Shown: positions 27,669 through 38,927, counted from the first letter of the stretch. The stretch is 64,000 bases of DNA from Pectobacterium aroidearum (GCF_015689195.1 NZ_CP065044.1:1488001-1552000); one strand, 5' to 3'. Notes: generated from the letters alone by a model not told the origin. A program made the numbers and translations.

Positions 27669-30600
27669 TCGGTTTCTTCCTCCTGACGCGGCGCACGGCG
27701 GAAACGCGTCGCCAGACGGTCAAACAGCAGGTAAATCACCGGTGTGGTAAACAGCGTCAGAATCTGGCTCATGATCAGGCCGCCGACCATACAGATCCCC
27801 AGCGGCTGGCGCAGTTCCGCGCCGACGCCAGTACTCAGCATGAGCGGTAGCGCACTTAGCAACGCCGCCATGGTCGTCATCAGAATCGGCCGGAAGCGCA
27901 GCAGGCAGGCCTGATAAATCGCGTCATACGGTTTCATGCCCTGTTCTCGCTCCGCCGCCAGCGCGAAGTCGATCATCATGATGGCGTTCTTCTTCACGAT
28001 CCCTATGAGCAAAATAATTCCGATAATAGCGATCACATCCAGCTCATTCCCCGCCATCATCAGCGCCAGCAGCGCACCGACGCCCGCTGTTGGCAGCGTG
28101 GACAAGATGGTGATCGGGTGAATAAAGCTTTCGTACAGCACGCCGAGCACAATGTACATTGCGACAATCGCCGCCACGATAAGCCATACGGTGCTGCTCA
28201 GCGCCGATTGGAACGCCAGCGTACTGCCCTGAAAACGAGTGGTAATATCCGCAGGCAGGTTCATCTGCTGTTCGGCCTGCGTGATGGCATCCACCGCTTC
28301 ACCCAGCGCATAACCGTTGGCGACGTTGAAGGAGATCGTCGTCGATGGGAACTGGTCGATATGGTTGATCGCCAGCGGCCCTTGGCGCTCTTCAATGGTG
28401 GCAATACTGCTGAGCGGAATGGTGCCACCGTCGCTGCTGATGAGACGCACGTCGTTCAACGCGTCCAGACCGGTGTTGTTCGTCGTATCGTGCTCAAGCA
28501 CGACGCGGTACTGGCTAGCCTGTGTATAGATGGTGGAAACCAGACGCTGACCGAAGGCGTTGTACAACGCGCTGTCGACCTGCGACATCGTGATGCCCAG
28601 ACGGCTGGCGCTGTCACGATTCACATTGACGTAGGCGACGGCGGCGCCATCTTGCCAGTCGCTGCTGACATCCTCTAACTGCGGCAGTTTTTTCAGTTCG
28701 GTCATCAGTTTCGGCACCCAGGCGCTGAGTTCATCGAGAGACATCGCCTGTAGCGTAAACTGGTACTGCGTGCGGCTAATCTGAGTATCGATAGTGAGAT
28801 CCTGCACCGGTTGCAGATACAGCTGGATGCCGGGAATCTGTGCGGTCTGCTGTTGCAGGCGGCTGATGATCTCTGGAATGCGTTCGCTGCGTTCACTGAG
28901 CGGTTTCAGGTTGATTTGCAGCCTGCCGCTATTCAATGCGGCATTGGTGCCGTCAACGCCGATGAACGAGGACACGCTTTCCACCGCAGGATCTTTCATG
29001 ATGATGGACGCAACGCGCTGCTGGCGGTCGGCCATATTGCTGAACGAGACGGTTTGCGGCGCCTGCACGGTGCCCTGAATAATGCCGTTATCCTGTATCG
29101 GGAAGAAGCCTTTCGGGATCCAGATATAGAGCAGAATCGTCAGCAGCAGCGTACCGAGCGCGACGCTGAGCGTCAGCCACGGATGATTCAATACCTTGCG
29201 TAGCCAGACGCCGTAGGCATCAATCAGGCGAGTGAAGAAACGTTCGCTGGCACGGGTAAAACGATTCTGTTTCCGCAGAGACTGATGACTCAGCATGCGG
29301 GCGCACATCATTGGTGTTAGCGTGAGCGACACGACGGCGGAAATCAGGATAGATACCGCCAGCGTGACGGCAAATTCGCGGAATAGCCGTCCGACGATAT
29401 CACCCATAAACAGCAGCGGGATCAGCACGGCGATGAGTGAGAACGTCAGAGAAATAATGGTGAAGCCGATTTCTCCCGCACCCTTCAGCGCGGCGTTAAG
29501 CGGTTTTTCCCCTTTTTCGATATAGCGGGCAATGTTTTCAATCACCACTATAGCGTCATCCACCACGAAACCGGTGGCGATGGTGAGCGCCATCAGCGTC
29601 AGGTTATTGATGGAAAAACCGAGGAAATACATGGCGGCAAAGGTGCCAACTAGCGATAGCGGTACGGCGATGCTGGGGATCAGCGTAGCGACGGCGTTAC
29701 GCAAGAACAGGTAAATCACCATTACGACCAGCGCGATAGCCAGCAGCAGCTCGAACTGGACGTCTTTCACCGAGGCGCGAATGCTGGTGGTGCGGTCAGT
29801 CAGCGTGGTGACCTCGACAGCGTTCGGCAGGCTGGCTTTTAACGCAGGTAGCATCTTGTTAATGCTGTCCGCGGTTGTGATGACGTTGGCACCCGGCTGG
29901 CGCTGAACGTTGATAATGATCGCCTGCTGCCTATTCGCCCAGGCACCAAGATGAATATTCTCGGCGGCCTGCTCGATAGTGGCGACATCCTGAAGCCGCA
30001 CCGGTGCGCCATTCTTCCACGCGACAATCAGTTTTCGGTAATCATCAACGGTCTTCATCTGGTCGTTGGCGGAGAGCGTGACCGAACGCGTCGGACCATC
30101 CAGACTCCCCTTGGCGGAATTCACGTTGGCGGCGGTAATCGCAGTGCGAATCGTTTCACTGGTCAAGCCGTATGCCGCCAGCGCTGGCGCGTTCAGCCTT
30201 ACCCGCACGGCAGGACGTTGCCCACCGGCTAACGACACCAGACCGACGCCCGCTACCTGCGAGATTTTCTGCGCGATGCGGTTATCCACCATGTCCTGCA
30301 CCTGCGTCATCGACATGGCGCTGGAGGTGACGGCCAGCGTCATAATTGGCGGATCGGCCGGGTTTACTTTGCTGTAGGTCGGGGGATAGGGCAGATCGTT
30401 CGGTAGCAGGTTGCTGGCCGCATTGATGGCGGCCTGCACATCCTGTTCGGCGACGTCCAGCGACAGTTCAAGCTGGAACTGAAGTGTGATGACGGAAGCG
30501 CCGCCAGCACTCTGCGTCGACATCTGTTTTAGCCCGGACATCTGACCGAACTGCCGCTCCAGCGGCGCGGTAATCGCCGACGTCACCACGTCGGGGCTGG

Positions 30601-30787
30601 CACCGGGATACAGGGTAATGACCTGAATCGTTGGGTAATCAACCTCGGGCAGTGCGGAAACCGGCAGCGCCCGATAGCCGATGATACCGGCCAGTAGAAT
30701 GGCGATCATCAGCAGCGTTGTTGCGACGGGGCGCAGAATAAACAGGCGTGACGGCCCGCCGCCGCTGGCTGGAACGGTATCCTGCAT
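27665..30787 (-). CDS. mdtB: RND multidrug efflux pump subunit MdtB
   Basis: 1040-residue RND permease, the same length class as E. coli Mdt[20 protein letters not shown] is helix 1; [20 protein letters not shown] follows; TM4 carries [17 protein letters not shown] with the paired aspartates; the C-terminal half has [20 protein letters not shown]. It works with MdtC (two MdtB and one MdtC per trimer in E. coli). Translationally coupled on both sides: its start overlaps the mdtA stop (TGATG) and its stop overlaps the mdtC start (ATGA). Confidence 0.98.
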   Translation of the reverse strand: MQDTVPASGGGPSRLFILRPVATTLLMIAILLAGIIGYRALPVSALPEVDYPTIQVITLYPGASPDVVTSAITAPLERQFGQMSGLKQMSTQSAGGASVITLQFQLELSLDVAEQDVQAAINAASNLLPNDLPYPPTYSKVNPADPPIMTLAVTSSAMSMTQVQDMVDNRIAQKISQVAGVGLVSLAGGQRPAVRVRLNAPALAAYGLTSETIRTAITAANVNSAKGSLDGPTRSVTLSANDQMKTVDDYRKLIVAWKNGAPVRLQDVATIEQAAENIHLGAWANRQQAIIINVQRQPGANVITTADSINKMLPALKASLPNAVEVTTLTDRTTSIRASVKDVQFELLLAIALVVMVIYLFLRNAVATLIPSIAVPLSLVGTFAAMYFLGFSINNLTLMALTIATGFVVDDAIVVIENIARYIEKGEKPLNAALKGAGEIGFTIISLTFSLIAVLIPLLFMGDIVGRLFREFAVTLAVSILISAVVSLTLTPMMCARMLSHQSLRKQNRFTRASERFFTRLIDAYGVWLRKVLNHPWLTLSVALGTLLLTILLYIWIPKGFFPIQDNGIIQGTVQAPQTVSFSNMADRQQRVASIIMKDPAVESVSSFIGVDGTNAALNSGRLQINLKPLSERSERIPEIISRLQQQTAQIPGIQLYLQPVQDLTIDTQISRTQYQFTLQAMSLDELSAWVPKLMTELKKLPQLEDVSSDWQDGAAVAYVNVNRDSASRLGITMSQVDSALYNAFGQRLVSTIYTQASQYRVVLEHDTTNNTGLDALNDVRLISSDGGTIPLSSIATIEERQGPLAINHIDQFPSTTISFNVANGYALGEAVDAITQAEQQMNLPADITTRFQGSTLAFQSALSSTVWLIVAAIVAMYIVLGVLYESFIHPITILSTLPTAGVGALLALMMAGNELDVIAIIGIILLIGIVKKNAIMMIDFALAAEREQGMKPYDAIYQACLLRFRPILMTTMAALLSALPLMLSTGVGAELRQPLGICMVGGLIMSQILTLFTTPVIYLLFDRLATRFRRAPRQEEETE

Positions 30788-32028
30788 CAGGATTTCTCCC
30801 CGGCGATGGCAGGCGTTTTCTCCGTCAGCGCTGAGGGCACGACTTCCACTTTCGCCCCTTCGGTCAGACGGTCGATACCGTCAGTGACCACCTTCACATC
30901 GGCGTCCAGTCCGGCGGTTACCACAACCAACTGGCCGTACTGAATACTGGTGGTGACCTGACGCTTACTGACTTCGTTTTTATCATTCAGAATCCACACG
31001 AAGCGGCCTTCATTCCCCATTTGCACGGCGGCGGAAGGAGCGACAACGGCGTTTTTCAGCGTATCGACCTTCATGCGGATATTGACGAACTGGTTCGGGA
31101 AGAGGGCATCGTCCAGATTGTCAAAACGCGCCTTGAGCTTGATCGTGCCCGTGGTGGCGTCAATCTGGTTGTCCATGCTCAACAGGGTGCCCTGTGAGAG
31201 TTTCTTTTGATTGGCGCGATCCCAGGCTTCCACCATGGGGGGCTGGCCGGATTTTTGTGCGTTCAGGATCGTGGAGATTTCTGCTTCCGGTACGGTAAAG
31301 ACGACATCAATAGGGTAGGTTTGCGTAATCACGACAATACCATTGGTATCGCCGCTGGTGATGTAATTGCCGACATCGACCTGTTTTAAACCGATCCGGC
31401 CGCTGATCGGCGCGGTGATCTTGCTGTAATCCAACTGGAGCTGTGCACTGGCTACGGCGCCTTCATCGGCTTTTAGCGTCCCTTCCGCCTGACGAACGGC
31501 GGCGGTCTGGGCATCCAGCTCCTGGCGGGAGATCAGGTTGGTTTTCACCAGTTGCTGATAGCGCGCTAAATCCTGTTGGGCATTAGCCAGTACGGCCCGA
31601 TCTTTTGCCAACTGCCCCTGTGCCTGCGTTAACTCAACCTGAAAAGGCCGTGGGTCGATTTCCGCCAGCAGGTCGCCAGCCTTAACCTGTTGTCCTTCCT
31701 GAAAGTGCAATGCCATCAGTTGCCCGTTTACCCGGCTGCGCAGCGTGACGGTATTGGCCGAGGTCACGGTGCCTAAACCGGACAGATAGTAGGGTACGGA
31801 TGCGGATTGCGTGACTGCCGCCTGAACGGGAGCCAGCGTGCGCATGGCCGCTCGGCGTCCACCGCCATTGCCACTGCTGTTGCTTCCCGAATGTGACGTA
31901 CGGGCGGCGTGCTGTTCACCCGTGCCGGGGGCAGCAGGCGATGTCTGAGTAAAGTGGCGCCAGATCAGCACGGCAATAGCGATAACGGCGGCAAATATCA
32001 GCAGGCCTCGGATACGTTTGGCATTCAT
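30787..32028 (-). CDS. mdtA: RND efflux periplasmic adaptor MdtA
   Basis: 413-residue membrane-fusion protein. N-terminal hydrophobic segment ([17 protein letters not shown]), a low-complexity G/S/N linker, then the lipoyl half-motifs around [19 protein letters not shown] and [11 protein letters not shown], a helical hairpin (about 130-200, [19 protein letters not shown]), and beta-barrel and proximal domains. It bridges MdtBC to the outer-membrane channel TolC. First gene of mdtABC. In E. coli this promoter is activated by BaeR; the upstream 250 bp here show no match I would call. Confidence 0.97.
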   Translation of the reverse strand: MNAKRIRGLLIFAAVIAIAVLIWRHFTQTSPAAPGTGEQHAARTSHSGSNSSGNGGGRRAAMRTLAPVQAAVTQSASVPYYLSGLGTVTSANTVTLRSRVNGQLMALHFQEGQQVKAGDLLAEIDPRPFQVELTQAQGQLAKDRAVLANAQQDLARYQQLVKTNLISRQELDAQTAAVRQAEGTLKADEGAVASAQLQLDYSKITAPISGRIGLKQVDVGNYITSGDTNGIVVITQTYPIDVVFTVPEAEISTILNAQKSGQPPMVEAWDRANQKKLSQGTLLSMDNQIDATTGTIKLKARFDNLDDALFPNQFVNIRMKVDTLKNAVVAPSAAVQMGNEGRFVWILNDKNEVSKRQVTTSIQYGQLVVVTAGLDADVKVVTDGIDRLTEGAKVEVVPSALTEKTPAIAGEKS

Positions 32029-32067
32029 AGTGATGGATTACTCTCTCCAGGTTGCGCGGGAAGCACG

Positions 32068-32112
32068 GTGTACCCGTCATACTTCAAGCTGCACGTGCGT
32101 GCGTTGTCACTC
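32068..32112. repeat. Short intergenic repeat-like segment upstream of mdtA
   Basis: ACCCGTCATACTTCAAGCTG followed by CACGTGCGTGCG resembles a short intergenic sequence I recall as recurrent in Pectobacterium, Serratia and Photorhabdus genomes. Only one copy is in this window, so its repeat nature is from memory. Confidence 0.35.
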
Positions 32113-32212
32113 TAGCAAGCAGGTATGGGACTAATGGCCTTATTTTACTAGTTTAAACAGGAGATGCCGGATAAAAATGAAGGAAATATGGAAGATATGT
32201 CAGGGTTTGTAG

Positions 32213-32246
32213 GGAAAAAAAATCCGGCAGCGCGAGGCTGCCGGAT
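32213..32246 (-). terminator. Terminator of nupC
   Basis: ATCCGGCAGC / GCTGCCGGAT stem followed on the minus strand by a run of eight T, about 30 bp after the nupC stop. Confidence 0.92.
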
Positions 32247-32277
32247 AAAGATAAGCGAGGAATAACGCAGTGAAGGA

Positions 32278-33474
32278 TTACAGCACCAGACCCGCGATAG
32301 CGGCGGAAAGGATGCTCACCAGCGTGGAACCGTAAACCAGTTTCAGACCGAAACGGGAAACCACGTTGCCCTGTTGCTCGTTCAGGCCTTTAATCGCACC
32401 GGCAATAATCCCGATGGATGAGAAGTTGGCGAAGGACACCAGGAACACGGACAGAATGCCCACGCTGCGTGGAGACAGTTCGCCTGCCACTTTTTGCAGT
32501 TCCAGCATCGCGACAAACTCGTTAGAAACCAGTTTGGTCGCCATGATGCTACCCACCTGCAGAGCTTCGTTAGATGGGATACCCATGATCCAGGCGAACG
32601 GGTAGAACGCGTAGCCGAGGACTTCCTGGAAGCTGATGCCAAAAATGGCGCTGAAAATCGCGTTGACCGCGGCAATCAGTGCAATGAAGCCGATCAACAT
32701 GGCTGCAACGATAACGGCGACTTTAAAGCCCGCCAGAATGTATTCGCCCAGCATTTCAAAGAAGCTCTGATTTTCATGCAGATTACCCAACTGCAATTCC
32801 GGCTCTTCACCGACTTTGTAGGGGTTAATCAGCGACAGTACGATGAAGGTACTGAACATGTTCAGAATCAGCGCAGCAACGACGAATTTGGCATCCAGCA
32901 TCGACATGTATGCACCGACGATAGACATCGATACGGTCGACATGGCGGTCGCGGACATGGTGTACATGCGTTTTTCAGACATCTTGCCCAGAATATCTTT
33001 GTAGGCAATGAAGTTTTCGGACTGGCCGAGAATCAGTGAACTGACCGCGTTAAAGGATTCCAGTTTGCCCATGCCGTTCACTTTGGACAGGAGCGTACCA
33101 ATCGCGCGGATAATGATCGGCAGCACTCTAATGTGTTGCAGGATACCGATCAGCGCGGAAATGAAGACGATAGGGCAGAGCACTTTGAAGAAGAAGGAAA
33201 TCAGGTTCTTCTCACTATTCACCATGTCACCGAATACGAAGTCCGTCCCTTGGCCTGCAAATCCGAGTAATTTGTCGAATACCGCCGCGAACCCCTTAAC
33301 GACACCTAACCCAACGTTTGAGTACAGGAAGAAGTAAGCAAGCAGGATTTCGATGACGAGTAGCTGAATAATAAAACGAATACGAATGCTTTTACGATCG
33401 CGGCAGACAAGCAGCGCCAGCGCCGTAACAACAACCAGCGCCAGAATAAATTGCGCGATATGGGACAAGGACAT
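32278..33474 (-). CDS. nupC: Nucleoside:proton symporter NupC
   Basis: 398-residue concentrative nucleoside transporter, closely matching E. coli NupC (400). Core motifs: [20 protein letters not shown], then [23 protein letters not shown] (nucleoside/cation binding), and [13 protein letters not shown] and [13 protein letters not shown] in the second repeat. It imports nucleosides except guanosine in E. coli. ATG 33474 has GGAG upstream and matches the family start; the ORF extends to 33510 without support. E. coli nupC is controlled by CytR and CRP; the promoter region here is AT-rich but no site is assigned. Confidence 0.95.
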   Translation of the reverse strand: MSLSHIAQFILALVVVTALALLVCRDRKSIRIRFIIQLLVIEILLAYFFLYSNVGLGVVKGFAAVFDKLLGFAGQGTDFVFGDMVNSEKNLISFFFKVLCPIVFISALIGILQHIRVLPIIIRAIGTLLSKVNGMGKLESFNAVSSLILGQSENFIAYKDILGKMSEKRMYTMSATAMSTVSMSIVGAYMSMLDAKFVVAALILNMFSTFIVLSLINPYKVGEEPELQLGNLHENQSFFEMLGEYILAGFKVAVIVAAMLIGFIALIAAVNAIFSAIFGISFQEVLGYAFYPFAWIMGIPSNEALQVGSIMATKLVSNEFVAMLELQKVAGELSPRSVGILSVFLVSFANFSSIGIIAGAIKGLNEQQGNVVSRFGLKLVYGSTLVSILSAAIAGLVL

Positions 33475-33731
33475 GTGTGCTCCAAATATGAGGCAGGCCA
33501 AATTTTCCACGTCATTTTATGTAACGCGTGCATTAAAAATGAGAGGAGTAACGCAAAAAAACAATTATACCTTGGGATTTTATCTAAACTAAATGCTACG
33601 TCTCGTTATTTGCGCCTTTCTGTTCATTCATTATTCTTATCCCACACAGAAAGTGGCGTTGCCCTGCTTTAGGTTGCAGGTTGGCGAGTATTTTTATGAT
33701 GTTTTCTGCATGATTCAAAAGGAGAGTGATT

Positions 33732-34697
33732 ATGTCAGTATCAGATACCACACGTGAACTTGGACGTTCTGGGATCGTGGTTCCACCTTTCTCGTTTGGC
33801 GGTAATGTTTTTGGCTGGACGGTTGACGAATCGACGTCGTTTAGCCTCCTGGATGCGCTGCTGGCGCATCGACTGAATTTCATTGATACCGCTGATGTGT
33901 ATTCGCGTTGGGCACCCGGCAATCAGGGCGGTGAATCTGAAACGATTATCGGCAACTGGCTGAAGAAAAGCGGCCAGCGTGACAAGGTCATTCTCGCCAC
34001 TAAAGTGGGGATGGATTTGGGCGATGGTAAGAAAGGGCTGTCTCCTCGCTATATTCGTCAGGCGGTCGAGGCTTCATTACAGCGTTTGCAAACGGACTAT
34101 ATCGATCTCTATCAGGCACACACGGACGACAAAGATACGCCGCTGGAAGACACGCTGGCCGCGTTTGATGCGCTGATTAAAGAGGGGAAAGTCCGCGCGA
34201 TTGGCGCGTCTAACTACAGTGCGACACGTCTGGCCGAGGCGCTGAAAATCAGTAAAGCCAACCATCTGGCGCGTTATGAAACGCTGCAACCGGAATACAA
34301 CTTGTACGATCGGCAGGGCTATGAAGCCGCGCTGGAACCGCTGGTGCGTGAGCAAGGGCTCGGGGTCATTAACTATTATTCGCTGGCGAGCGGGTTCTTG
34401 TCAGGCAAGTATCGCCAGCCGAAGGATGCGTCGAAAAGTGCGCGCGGACAGGGCGTGGTGGAGAAATACCTCAACGAGCGCGGCCGCACTATTTTGGAAG
34501 CGCTGGATAGCGTGGCGAATGCACATCAGACGACGCCGTCGCAGGTTGCGCTGGCCTGGCTGATTGCCCGCCCGAGTATTACTGCCCCGATTGCCAGTGC
34601 GACATCGCTGGAACAGGTAGCGGAACTTGCGAGCGCGACGCGATTATCGTTGCAGGCAGAAGATATTGAGTTGTTGAATCGCGCGAGTCGTTATTAG
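33732..34697 (+). CDS. Aldo/keto reductase
   Basis: 321-residue (beta/alpha)8 oxidoreductase. The catalytic tetrad is visible: Asp52 in FIDTADVY, Tyr57, Lys in ILATKVGM and His in LYQAHTDD. The NADPH-binding C-terminal part has the pattern ...ITAPIASATSLEQV. It resembles the YajO/YdhF-type general reductases (TPLEDTLAAFDALIKEGKVR, then AIGASNYSA). Substrate unknown. The ATG at 33732 is seven bases after GGAG; the GTG at 33726 is in frame but poorly placed. Divergent from nupC. Confidence 0.9.
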   Translation: MSVSDTTRELGRSGIVVPPFSFGGNVFGWTVDESTSFSLLDALLAHRLNFIDTADVYSRWAPGNQGGESETIIGNWLKKSGQRDKVILATKVGMDLGDGKKGLSPRYIRQAVEASLQRLQTDYIDLYQAHTDDKDTPLEDTLAAFDALIKEGKVRAIGASNYSATRLAEALKISKANHLARYETLQPEYNLYDRQGYEAALEPLVREQGLGVINYYSLASGFLSGKYRQPKDASKSARGQGVVEKYLNERGRTILEALDSVANAHQTTPSQVALAWLIARPSITAPIASATSLEQVAELASATRLSLQAEDIELLNRASRY

Positions 34698-35081
34698 GAC
34701 GCGGCTGGCTTCGGTACACTTTTATATTTATGCGTACGTGAAGATGGTTTCGTGCGCCATAATATCGCCATTTTCATGCTACGTCGTAGCACGCGCCCGA
34801 CATAAGGGGCTACGCCAGCCCCCTATGAACCCCGGCTTTTGGCGGGAATTATGCCGCTACGCGGTCCCATCGGTGTTCATGACCGCTAATCGAGCCACCA
34901 GTGACGCGTTCCCGACGCGGCACTGGTTTTCGCGACGTCCTGTCGCTCACTCGGCGGTCAAGCCCACCGCTGCATAATTTTTTACGCCGGATAACGGTAT
35001 TCGTACATTCACAACATTATTATCGCGCACGAAACTGCTTCAATAGTGGCATAAAAATGCGACTAAGCAGGTCTAAAACCG
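34698..35081. other. Gene-free interval filled by repeat copy C
   Basis: About 380 bp between convergent genes (aldo/keto reductase and PTS EIIB). Nearly all of it is the reverse-oriented dispersed repeat described separately; the small frames at 34738-35161 only read through it. Confidence 0.7.
34749..34991 (-). repeat. Dispersed intergenic repeat (copy C, inverted)
   Basis: Read on the minus strand this begins GGCGTAAAAAATTATGC, then GAGTGAGCGACAGGACGTCG, CCAGTGCCGCGTCGGGAACG, CGTCACTGG, GCGGTCATGAACACCGA, CCGCGTAGCGGCATAATT, AAAAGCC and TGTCGGGCGCGTG, ending GCGCACGAAAC. The same blocks occur in the same order in copy A (44136-44412) with many substitutions. Confidence 0.78.
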
Positions 35082-35423
35082 CTACCGCGCTTCTGCGCCA
35101 TCATCCTCAAACCAGGCGGCCAGTTCGCGGCGCAGGTTATCTGACTGCGTACCGAAAATAGCCTGTACCTGATGACCGACGATGATCACACCGATAGCCC
35201 CCAGTTTTTGCAGGCTGTCGCTGTTGACCAGTCGCAGGCTGTGAACCTCAACCCGCAGGCGGGTGATGCAGGCATCCAGACTGACGATATTTTCTTTGCC
35301 GCCAAAGGCGTTCACCAACTGCTGCAAATTCTCTTTATCTAGCGGTGAAGCGATTTCAATCTCGGTAATTTGCTTACCCAACATTGATGCGAACAATTTC
35401 CGAAAATTGTGAATCTTGCCCAT
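35082..35423 (-). CDS. Orphan PTS glucose-family EIIB domain
   Basis: 113-residue stand-alone EIIB of the glucose/sucrose PTS family. The phospho-acceptor is the Cys of SLDACITRLRV (about residue 51-61), preceded by LVNAFGGKENI, and followed by LQKLGAIGVIIVGHQVQAIFG, the standard order of PTS_EIIB (PF00367). The ATG at 35423 has GAGG eight bases upstream. No EIIC or EIIA gene is adjacent, so its transport partner must be elsewhere or it has a regulatory role. It is on the strand of the galactan cluster, upstream-to-downstream after ganB, with about 150 bp between. Confidence 0.88.
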   Translation of the reverse strand: MGKIHNFRKLFASMLGKQITEIEIASPLDKENLQQLVNAFGGKENIVSLDACITRLRVEVHSLRLVNSDSLQKLGAIGVIIVGHQVQAIFGTQSDNLRRELAAWFEDDGAEAR

Positions 35424-35571
35424 CGTAGTCACCTCGTCGTTTGTTTATCAGCGTGCATAGGATAATGCCGTTCACCTGACATTACTGTTAGGCGACACAC
35501 GGTGATGAGGTTTCGTAGGAATACTTATCACCGTGGCCGCCCTGTGCTTAACCGGTAAGCAGGTGTGTTTA

Positions 35572-37629
35572 CTACAGCGTGCGGCGCAAGATCCGGCAGC
35601 CGTAGCCTGACAGCGTAATGGATCCTGACAGCGTGCTGCCGGTGGTCATTTCTTCGTAGGCGGCAGGCAGCGTAATGTGCTGCGGCGTCGCCGTGTAGTT
35701 CTGTACGAAGATAAACTCGTTTTCCCCGTCATCGCGACGATGAGCGACAATCCCGTAAGGCAGGTCGGTCGGTAGCGCGCGCGGTAGAGCCAGCGCCTGT
35801 ATCAGCGTGGTGAAGAAATCACGCTGGAAGGCGAGGTCGTTGCGTGAGGCGATGTAATAGGCCTGACCTTTGCCGTAGTCATTAACCGTAACGGCCGGAC
35901 GTCCGGCATAGAAATCGCTGTCATAGGTCGCCAGCGCTCGCGCGCCCTCAAGGTGAATCAGTTCGCACAGGTGTGTGACCTGATACGGGCCGACCAGACC
36001 TTGCTCGTTACCGCTCAGGCCGCTGATGCTGTTGCTTTCATGATCGTACAGCCCGTCGATTTCTTCTGCCCAAACTCCCATGATAGGACGAAGTGGGCCT
36101 GGGAAACCGTTCAGATGGCACAGATCGGTTTCGTTGACGACGCCAGACCAGTAAGTGGTGACGAAGCGGCCGCCCTGTTTGACGAAGGCATCGACGCGTT
36201 CGGCAAAGCCATCGCGTACCATGTAAAGCATCGGCGCAATCACGAGCTGATAGCCGCTGAGATCGACATCGGCGTTGATGATGTCCACCGTCACGCCCTG
36301 TTCCCAGAACGTACGATAATGTTCGGTAACGGTTTTTTCGTAGAACAGCCCGGCGTTGCGCGGCCCTTGAGCGTTATCCATCGCCCAGCGGCTTTCCCAG
36401 TCGAAAATGATGGCGACTTTGGCGTCAACCCGGCTACCGGCTACCGGAGCGAGTTTGTTGAGGATATCACCCAGTTCCTGCACTTCACGCCCGACGCGGG
36501 TATCAATATGCCCGACATGATCGACGACGGCACCGTGGAATTTCTCGACGGAACCGCGGCTCTTACGCCACTGGAAATATTGCACGGAGTCGGAACCGTG
36601 CGCGACGGCCTGAAGCGAAGACAGGATGTGCATACCCGGCTTTTTCAGCTTGCTGATCGGCTGCCAGTTGGTCAGGCTCGGCGTTGACTCCATCAGATAG
36701 AAGGGCTTTCCGCCTTTCAGCGTACGCATCAGGTCGTGATACATCGCGGTATAGGCACCCAGCGCGCAGTCATCTTCCGCGTTATGCCACAGCGGATAGC
36801 TGTCCCAGGAGATGAAGTCGATCACCTTTGCCAACTGCCAGTAGTCGTAATCATAGAAGTATTCCATGAAGTTCGTCGTGGTTGGCAGTGACGGATTTTC
36901 GGCTTTGAGCGGTGCGATTTCTGCGGCACAGAAATCACTGACCTGTGAGGTGTTAAAGCGTTTCCAGTCCAGATTCAGGCCGTGAATCGACACCTCACCG
37001 ATGGGCGAGGGCGGTTCTAGCTGTGACCAGTCGGTATAGGTGTGGCTCCAGAAGGTGCTCCACCACGCTTTATTCAACGCGTCAATCGTACCGTAGCGGG
37101 CTTTCAGCCAGCTTTGGAAGGTGCTGCGACAGGTATCGCAGTGGCACTCGCCGCTGTATTCGTTGGAAATGTGCCAACCGATCACCGCAGGATGATGCGA
37201 GTAGCGTTTTGCCAACTGGGTATTCATCTGTTTTACTTTTTCGCGATAATTCGGTGAGCTCAGGCAGTGATTGTGGCGACCACCGTGCAGCGCCCGCACG
37301 CGGTTGCTACCCACTCGCAGCACGTCAGGGTATTTCTGCGACAGCCAGGCCGGGCGCGCACCGCTGGGCGTTGCCAGAAAAACGAAGATGCCGTTGGCAT
37401 ACAGCGTGTCGAGGAGGCTGTCCAGCCAGCCAAATTCGTAGCGGCCTTCTTCCGGCTCAAGCCCAGACCAACTGAAAATACCCACGGACATGACGTTGCA
37501 CTGGGTCTGCTTCATCATTTCAATGTCTTTTTCCAGAACCTCTGGGTTGTCCAGCCATTGGTCAGGATTATAGTCAGCACCGTGCAGCAGAACAGGGACT
37601 TTGCTGCTTAGCGGGGGGAATTTGAACAT
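35572..37629 (-). CDS. ganB: GH42 beta-galactosidase of galactan catabolism
   Basis: 685-residue glycoside hydrolase family 42 enzyme without a signal peptide, so cytoplasmic. The TIM-barrel has the acid/base Glu157 in HISNEY and the nucleophile Glu314 in YLMEST. The GH42 zinc cysteines are seen as HNHC122 and C162, C164, C167 (GECHCDTC). A trimerisation domain (about 390-610, KVAIIFDWESRWA onwards) and a small C-terminal beta domain follow. It should split imported galacto-oligosaccharides to galactose. Last gene of the ganSPQAB run; GGAGA precedes the ATG. Confidence 0.95.
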   Translation of the reverse strand: MFKFPPLSSKVPVLLHGADYNPDQWLDNPEVLEKDIEMMKQTQCNVMSVGIFSWSGLEPEEGRYEFGWLDSLLDTLYANGIFVFLATPSGARPAWLSQKYPDVLRVGSNRVRALHGGRHNHCLSSPNYREKVKQMNTQLAKRYSHHPAVIGWHISNEYSGECHCDTCRSTFQSWLKARYGTIDALNKAWWSTFWSHTYTDWSQLEPPSPIGEVSIHGLNLDWKRFNTSQVSDFCAAEIAPLKAENPSLPTTTNFMEYFYDYDYWQLAKVIDFISWDSYPLWHNAEDDCALGAYTAMYHDLMRTLKGGKPFYLMESTPSLTNWQPISKLKKPGMHILSSLQAVAHGSDSVQYFQWRKSRGSVEKFHGAVVDHVGHIDTRVGREVQELGDILNKLAPVAGSRVDAKVAIIFDWESRWAMDNAQGPRNAGLFYEKTVTEHYRTFWEQGVTVDIINADVDLSGYQLVIAPMLYMVRDGFAERVDAFVKQGGRFVTTYWSGVVNETDLCHLNGFPGPLRPIMGVWAEEIDGLYDHESNSISGLSGNEQGLVGPYQVTHLCELIHLEGARALATYDSDFYAGRPAVTVNDYGKGQAYYIASRNDLAFQRDFFTTLIQALALPRALPTDLPYGIVAHRRDDGENEFIFVQNYTATPQHITLPAAYEEMTTGSTLSGSITLSGYGCRILRRTL

Positions 37630-37676
37630 CGTTCTCTCCTAAACGGGTTGTCAACGTGTTGAATTCGGTTTGCGGC

Positions 37677-38891
37677 TTACTTAAACGCTTTGATGGAAGG
37701 CAGGACGTTGCCTTTGCAGTCGAACAGCGCCTGATTTTCTCGCGCGTTGCCTTCCTTCCATTCGTCATTGTTGTATTTCATACCTGCTTTCGTGGCCCAG
37801 GTTGCGCCGGGGGTAGGCAGCCAGATGGGCTCCCAATAGAAGATGCCTTTGCCGCGCTGATTGGGGACGTTGATGATGCTTTGCATCAGGTCGTGCAGGT
37901 AGTTGGCCTGACCCTGAACGGAGGCTGGATAGCCGCCCGCATCCAACTCTTTTTGCTGGAAGCTGTTTTCCGCGTTATCGCAGTTTTCCAGCGTATAGGC
38001 ATAGGCGGCTTCGACCACGATGATGTCTTTATTGTAGCGTTTGGTCACGTCGTTCATGTTGTACTGCAACGCGCTGATGGGGCCGTTCCAGTAGGTGTAG
38101 AACGAGGCACCGATGACATCGAACGGAACATTGCGTTTGACGATTTCATCGAACCACCAGATAAAGGTGTCGTTTTTGGTGCCTTCTGCCAGATGCAGCA
38201 TGATTTTGACGTTGTTCGAACCTTGTACGTCCTTAACACCCTGAATACCGGCTTTCAGCAGCGCCGCGAGGCGATCGAACTCGCCGCCACCCTGGCCCCA
38301 GCTTTTTCCTTCCGGCCAAAGCATGCCGCCGTTCAGTTCGTTACCGATTTGCACCATATCCGGCATGATGCCCGCTTTCTGGAATTCGCTAATCGTGGCT
38401 TTAGTGAAATCATGTACGGCCGTGGTGAGCTTTGCCATGTCTAGGCCAGACCAGGCTTTAGGCTTGTTTTGGTGAGCCGGATCGGTCCAGAAATCGCTGT
38501 AGTGGAAATCCAGCAGCACTTTCATGCCGTTCGCTTTGGCGCGTTTAGCCAGCGCCAGCGTGGTGGCCAGATCGTTGTTACCGCCGCCGTAGGCGTTGCC
38601 CGCTGCATCTTTCGGATCGTTCCAGATGCGCAGGCGAATATAGTTAATCCCATTCTCTTTCAGAATCAGCATGGCGTCTTTCTGTTTGCCATTCTCGTCA
38701 TAAAATTTTCCGCCGTGCTTTTCCACCTCATTCAGCATGGAAATATCCGCGCCTTTAATGAAGTCGGCAGGGACGTTCGTCAACTTATTGATCGTCACAT
38801 TCTCTGCGGCATACAGGGTTTGCGGCAGGGAGAAGGTCAACAGGCCAGTTGCCAGCATGGCGGCCATCAGTACGCGTTTTTTCATTTTCAT
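37677..38891 (-). CDS. ganA: GH53 endo-beta-1,4-galactanase
   Basis: 404-residue family 53 galactanase. Signal peptide (MKMKKRVLMAAML... ending LYA, cleavage about 28/29), then the catalytic barrel: GADISMLNEVEKHGG, INYIRLRIWNDP, the acid/base in QIGNELNGGMLWPEG (Glu185) and the nucleophile in VVEAAYAYT (Glu294), and a calcium-loop region near the C-terminus. It cuts the beta-1,4-galactan side chains of rhamnogalacturonan I. Location is periplasmic or secreted; the sequence only shows Sec export. GGAA precedes ATG 38891. It lies 36 bp after ganQ. Confidence 0.95.
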   Translation of the reverse strand: MKMKKRVLMAAMLATGLLTFSLPQTLYAAENVTINKLTNVPADFIKGADISMLNEVEKHGGKFYDENGKQKDAMLILKENGINYIRLRIWNDPKDAAGNAYGGGNNDLATTLALAKRAKANGMKVLLDFHYSDFWTDPAHQNKPKAWSGLDMAKLTTAVHDFTKATISEFQKAGIMPDMVQIGNELNGGMLWPEGKSWGQGGGEFDRLAALLKAGIQGVKDVQGSNNVKIMLHLAEGTKNDTFIWWFDEIVKRNVPFDVIGASFYTYWNGPISALQYNMNDVTKRYNKDIIVVEAAYAYTLENCDNAENSFQQKELDAGGYPASVQGQANYLHDLMQSIINVPNQRGKGIFYWEPIWLPTPGATWATKAGMKYNNDEWKEGNARENQALFDCKGNVLPSIKAFK

Positions 38892-38927
38892 TTTACGTTC
38901 CTGGAATTAGGTACAGATGTTGAATGA

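Noticed and set aside
32029-32250. BaeR box upstream of mdtA
   Set aside because: Expected from E. coli, but the best candidate (a CCATATTT core near 32185-32200) matches too few bases of the published consensus to call.
34738-35161. Small plus-strand frames downstream of the aldo/keto reductase
   Set aside because: They read through inverted repeat copy C and into the EIIB gene on the other strand.
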